Shown here: piece by piece, positions 61,597 to 64,000 of the stretch
Layout of the letters: each line of letters opens with the position of its first letter
How positions within the stretch are numbered: position 1 is the stretch's first letter
Assembly (NCBI RefSeq): GCF_006539185.1
Contig: NZ_BJMN01000031.1
Coordinates: 1 to 64,000, forward strand
DNA from: Streptomyces gardneri
GTDB taxonomy: Bacteria; Actinomycetota; Actinomycetes; Streptomycetales; Streptomycetaceae
DNA: 64,000 nucleotides
Direction: 5' to 3'
The notes under the pieces: model-generated
What the model saw: only the letters and a program-made list of their open reading frames with translations
Told to the model about the DNA's origin: nothing
Databases searched by the model: none
Position numbers and translations under genes: made by a program

Positions 61597-61603
61597 CCCC
61601 CAA

Positions 61604-62380
61604 ATGAGCACCCGCACCCCGCTGATGGCGGGCAACTGGAAGATGAACCTCAACCACCTCGAGGCCATCGCCCACGTCCAGAAGCTCGCCTTCGCCCTGA
61701 CCGACAAGGACTACGACGCCTGTGAGGTCGCGGTCCTGGTCCCCTTCACCGACCTGCGGTCCGTCCAGACCCTGATCGACGGTGACAAGCTCAAGATCAA
61801 GTACGGCGCCCAGGACCTCTCGGCGCACGATTCCGGTGCCTACACCGGTGAGATCTCGGGCTCGATGCTGGCCAAGTTCAAGTGCGCCTACGTGGCCGTC
61901 GGCCACTCCGAGCGCCGCCAGTACCACGCCGAGAACGACGAGGTCTGCAACGCCAAGGTGAAGGCCGCCTTCAAGCACGGCGTGACCCCGATCCTCTGCG
62001 TCGGTGAGGGCCTCGACGTCCGCAAGGCCGGCCAGCAGGTCGAGTACACGCTCGCCCAGCTCGACGGCGGCCTGAAGGACGTCCCGGCCGAGCAGGCCGA
62101 GACCATCGTGATCGCGTACGAGCCGGTGTGGGCCATCGGCACCGGCGAGGTCGCCACTCCCGAGGACGCGCAGGAGGTCTGCGGGGCGATCCGCGGCCGT
62201 CTCGCGGAGCTGTACTCGCAGGAGCTGGCCGACAAGGTCCGCATCCAGTACGGCGGCTCGGTCAAGGCCGGCAACGTGGCCGCGATCATGGCGCAGCCGG
62301 ATGTCGACGGCGCCCTGGTGGGCGGCGCGGCGCTGGACGCCGACGAGTTCGTCAAGATCGCACGCTTCCGCGACCAGTGA
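61604..62380 (+). CDS. tpiA: Triosephosphate isomerase
   Basis: 258 residues of the TIM barrel. Lys in NWKMN (12-16), catalytic His in GHSERR (about 98-103), the catalytic Glu and mobile loop AYEPVWAIGTG and the GGSVKAGN phosphate site are present. It interconverts dihydroxyacetone phosphate and glyceraldehyde 3-phosphate. The start overlaps nothing but sits 7 bp after pgk, so the two are cotranscribed. Confidence 0.98.
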   Translation: MSTRTPLMAGNWKMNLNHLEAIAHVQKLAFALTDKDYDACEVAVLVPFTDLRSVQTLIDGDKLKIKYGAQDLSAHDSGAYTGEISGSMLAKFKCAYVAVGHSERRQYHAENDEVCNAKVKAAFKHGVTPILCVGEGLDVRKAGQQVEYTLAQLDGGLKDVPAEQAETIVIAYEPVWAIGTGEVATPEDAQEVCGAIRGRLAELYSQELADKVRIQYGGSVKAGNVAAIMAQPDVDGALVGGAALDADEFVKIARFRDQ

Positions 62381-62424
62381 CCTCACCGGTGAGTATGCGG
62401 TAGCGGAGTTACGTCGTACCCTTG

Positions 62425-62452
62425 CGGGGGTCGGGCAGGCGCCCGGCCCCCG
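62425..62452 (+). terminator. Hairpin between tpiA and secG
   Basis: CGGGGGTCGGGC (62425-62436) pairs with GCCCGGCCCCCG (62441-62452), with one G-T wobble. It may be an attenuator or terminator for tpiA; no T-run follows. Confidence 0.6.
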
Positions 62453-62483
62453 TCCGTATAAGTCCGAGGAAGTTGGTCCAGCC

Positions 62484-62720
62484 GTGGTTATGGGGTTCTC
62501 GATCGCCCTGATCGTCTTCAGCGCGCTGCTGATGCTGCTCGTGCTGATGCACAAGGGGAAGGGCGGCGGCCTCTCCGACATGTTCGGTGGCGGCATGCAG
62601 TCGTCCGTCGGTGGCTCCTCGGTCGCCGAGCGCAACCTGGACCGGATCACGGTTGTGGTCGGTCTGCTCTGGTTCGCCTGCATTGTGGTACTTGGTCTGT
62701 TGATGAAGTTGGACGGGTAA
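62484..62720 (+). CDS. secG: Protein-export membrane protein SecG
   Basis: 78 residues with two membrane segments (about 4-22 and 56-75) and the conserved cytoplasmic loop GGLSDMFGGGMQSSVGGSSVAERNLDRIT. SecG stabilises the SecYE channel for protein export. The GTG at 62484 gives VVMGFSIAL and follows GAGGA at 13 nt; the ATG at 62490 is a possible alternative. Confidence 0.95.
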   Translation: MVMGFSIALIVFSALLMLLVLMHKGKGGGLSDMFGGGMQSSVGGSSVAERNLDRITVVVGLLWFACIVVLGLLMKLDG

Positions 62721-62729
62721 CTCCGAACA

Positions 62730-62758
62730 CTGGACGCGCGTTGGGCCTTACGTAGACT
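62730..62758 (+). promoter_or_regulatory. Promoter of the RbpA-family gene
   Basis: CTGGAC (62730-62735), 17-bp spacer, TAGACT (62753-62758) gives a good sigma-70-type promoter, about 32 nt before the start codon. Confidence 0.6.
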
Positions 62759-62797
62759 GGGGCATCTTCGAGCACCATCACGCAGGGAGTTACGACC

Positions 62798-63133
62798 GTG
62801 GCAAGTGGCAACGCGATCCGGGGAAGCCGGGTCGGAGCGGGGCCGATGGGCGAGGCCGAGCGGGGCGAATCGGCGCCGCGCGCCCGCATCTCCTTCTGGT
62901 GCTCGAACGGGCACGAGACGCAGCCGAGCTTCGCCAGCGACGCGGCGATCCCGGAGACCTGGGACTGCCCACGGTGCGGCTTCCCGGCAGGTCAGGACCG
63001 GGACAACCCGCCGGACCCGCCGCGCACGGAGCCGTACAAGACCCACCTCGCCTATGTGCGGGAGCGGCGCAGCGACGCGGACGGCGAGGCGATTCTCGCC
63101 GAGGCGCTCGCCAAACTGCGCGGCGAGATCTGA
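62798..63133 (+). CDS. RbpA-family RNA polymerase-binding protein
   Basis: 111 residues. The family pattern is ALRGxR...-type N-terminus (GNAIRGSRVGA), a zinc-binding core with CSNGH and CPRCG around PETWD, and a helical Sigma-interaction-like end (THLAYVRERRSDADGEAILAEALAKLR). RbpA stimulates transcription by HrdB-RNA polymerase. The protein is shorter and more divergent in the core than the known essential RbpA, so it is probably a paralogue. Confidence 0.8.
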   Translation: MASGNAIRGSRVGAGPMGEAERGESAPRARISFWCSNGHETQPSFASDAAIPETWDCPRCGFPAGQDRDNPPDPPRTEPYKTHLAYVRERRSDADGEAILAEALAKLRGEI

Positions 63134-63152
63134 GCGTGGTGTGACGATGTGA

Positions 63153-63199
63153 CGAACGGGCCTTGCCTGCGAACTCTGTTCGCGGACAAGGCCCGTTCG
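63153..63199 (+). terminator. Terminator of the RbpA-family gene
   Basis: CGAACGGGCCTTG (63153-63165) and CAAGGCCCGTTCG (63187-63199) form a 13-bp stem with a nested GCGAAC/GTTCGC hairpin (63169-63174, 63178-63183). Confidence 0.85.
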
Positions 63200-63236
63200 C
63201 CGTCTCCCCACCGGCGATCCCCCGTCGGACCGGCGC

Positions 63237-63258
63237 TGTCAGTGGTGCCTTCTACAGT
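63237..63258 (+). promoter_or_regulatory. PafBC-type DNA-damage promoter of the terminal MFS gene
   Basis: TGTCAGTG (63237-63244), exactly 8 bp, TACAGT (63253-63258). All bases of TGTC(R)GTG and TAnnnT match. The ATG is 36 nt after the -10. Confidence 0.7.
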
Positions 63259-63294
63259 CGGTCGGGCAGAAGATCACCGACGCGGGGGGACGGC

Positions 63295-64000
63295 ATGACG
63301 GCGACGACGGACGCGGTGGCCGCCAAGGCCGTACCCGACTGGAGGGGCGGCTTCGGACGCCTGTGGACGGCCGCGGTGGTGTCCCGGTTCGGCGACTCGC
63401 TGCGCACCGCCGCCCTGCCCCTGCTCGCCGCCTCCCTCACCGACGACCCCCTCCTCATCGCCTCCGTCACCGCCTGCGGCTTCCTGCCCTGGCTGCTCTT
63501 CGGACTCCTCGGCGGAGCCGTCGCCGACCGGGTCGACCAGCGGCGGGCCATGTGGGCCGTCGACCTCGTCCGCGGCGCACTCATGGCTGCGTTCGCCGTG
63601 GCCGTCGCGTTCGGACACGCGACGATCGCCCTGCTGCTCGTCCTCGCCTTCGCCCTCACCACCCTGCAGACCCTCTTCGACAACGCCGCCACGGCGCTCC
63701 TCCCCGCCCTCGTCCCCACCGAGGCCCTGGCCGCGGCCAACGCCCGCCTGATGACCGGTCAGCAGTTCGCCGGCGGACTCCTCGCCGCGCCCCTGGTGCC
63801 CGCCCTGCTCCTCGCCGGGGACGCCGTGCCGTACGTGGCCGACGCCGCCACCTACACCCTCGCCGCGCTCCTCATCGCCTCCCTGCGCACCGGAGCGGCC
63901 GACCGGCCGCCCCGCCCGGCCGGGTCCACCCTCCGCAAGGAGATGGCCGAAGGGATCGCCGCCCTCCGCCGGGACCGGCCCCTGAAGTGGCTCTGTGCGG
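63295..64000 (+). CDS. MFS transporter (partial, runs off the window)
   Basis: At least 235 codons without a stop, so the gene continues beyond the window edge. The N-terminal part has FGRLWTAAVVSRFGDSLRTAALPLLA, then GLLGGAVADRVDQRRAM (MFS motif A) and LFDNAATALLPALVP, typical of enterobactin exporter (EntS)-like MFS proteins. Six helices are visible. GGGGGGA precedes the ATG at 63295. The promoter suggests DNA-damage induction. Confidence 0.85.
   Translation, partial: MTATTDAVAAKAVPDWRGGFGRLWTAAVVSRFGDSLRTAALPLLAASLTDDPLLIASVTACGFLPWLLFGLLGGAVADRVDQRRAMWAVDLVRGALMAAFAVAVAFGHATIALLLVLAFALTTLQTLFDNAATALLPALVPTEALAAANARLMTGQQFAGGLLAAPLVPALLLAGDAVPYVADAATYTLAALLIASLRTGAADRPPRPAGSTLRKEMAEGIAALRRDRPLKWLCA

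Overview
The window is chromosomal DNA of a high-GC actinomycete, almost certainly a Streptomyces. The evidence is: GC above 70 percent with strong third-position GC bias, frequent GTG starts and GTGA start/stop overlaps, a chaplin gene, whiA, a mycothiol-dependent-type isomerase, a TAT-type Rieske lipoprotein, and the conserved order uvrC-rapZ-yvcK-whiA...gap-pgk-tpiA-secG. I see no rRNA, tRNA, CRISPR array, insertion sequence, phage or plasmid feature. This is core chromosome, not an island.

Layout. 1-8 kb: a secreted serine hydrolase, a DUF4184 membrane protein, a secreted lytic transglycosylase with Ig-like repeats, a 46-residue membrane peptide with a DUF3068 protein, and the HrpB helicase. 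8-13 kb: a methyltransferase, then rpsA (good promoter, structured leader), PAC2 protein, coaE and a TPR protein. 13-19 kb: small membrane protein and lipoprotein, an SNF2 helicase coupled to a SWIM zinc-finger protein, and a two-domain cell-wall chaplin. 19-27 kb: DUF2293 protein, an alanine-type aminotransferase divergent from an HxlR regulator, cupins, an SDR-MerR pair, a uridine-kinase-like protein and psuG-psuK for pseudouridine breakdown. 27-34 kb: a cassette of secreted discoidin-metallophosphoesterase, MFS transporter and TolB-like protein, then an MFS transporter with ogt, and an MHYT sensor. 34-53 kb: uvrB, two TerD-family genes, terC behind a yybP-ykoY (Mn2+) riboswitch, an MFS transporter, an MBL-fold hydrolase, a maleylpyruvate-isomerase-like protein, uvrA, a Rieske protein, an HTH regulator divergent from a secreted cysteine protease pair, an SDR and uvrC. 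53-64 kb: rapZ-yvcK-whiA, a large M14 carboxypeptidase, gap, pgk, tpiA, secG, an RbpA-family gene and a truncated MFS gene.

The strongest new signal is regulatory. A promoter of the form TGTC(R)GTG-N8-TAnnnT, the architecture known from mycobacteria as the RecA-independent DNA-damage promoter read by PafBC, occurs with exact 8-bp spacing upstream of ogt, uvrB, terD, uvrC and the terminal MFS gene. Weaker copies lie before the SNF2-SWIM operon and the MBL hydrolase. In ogt, uvrB and uvrC the -10 sits so close to the start codon that the mRNA should be leaderless. The window therefore looks like a physical cluster of a DNA-damage regulon that pulls in tellurite/stress (Ter) functions, a helicase and a transporter beside the uvrABC genes.

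Other notable regulatory features are a terC riboswitch whose conserved GAGACC segment continues into a perfect anti-Shine-Dalgarno, a CsnR-like ROK operator before the discoidin-phosphoesterase cassette, and two 13-bp palindromes set exactly 21 bp apart at the HxlR/aminotransferase divergent promoter. All calls come from reading the sequence and recalled family knowledge; no search was run.
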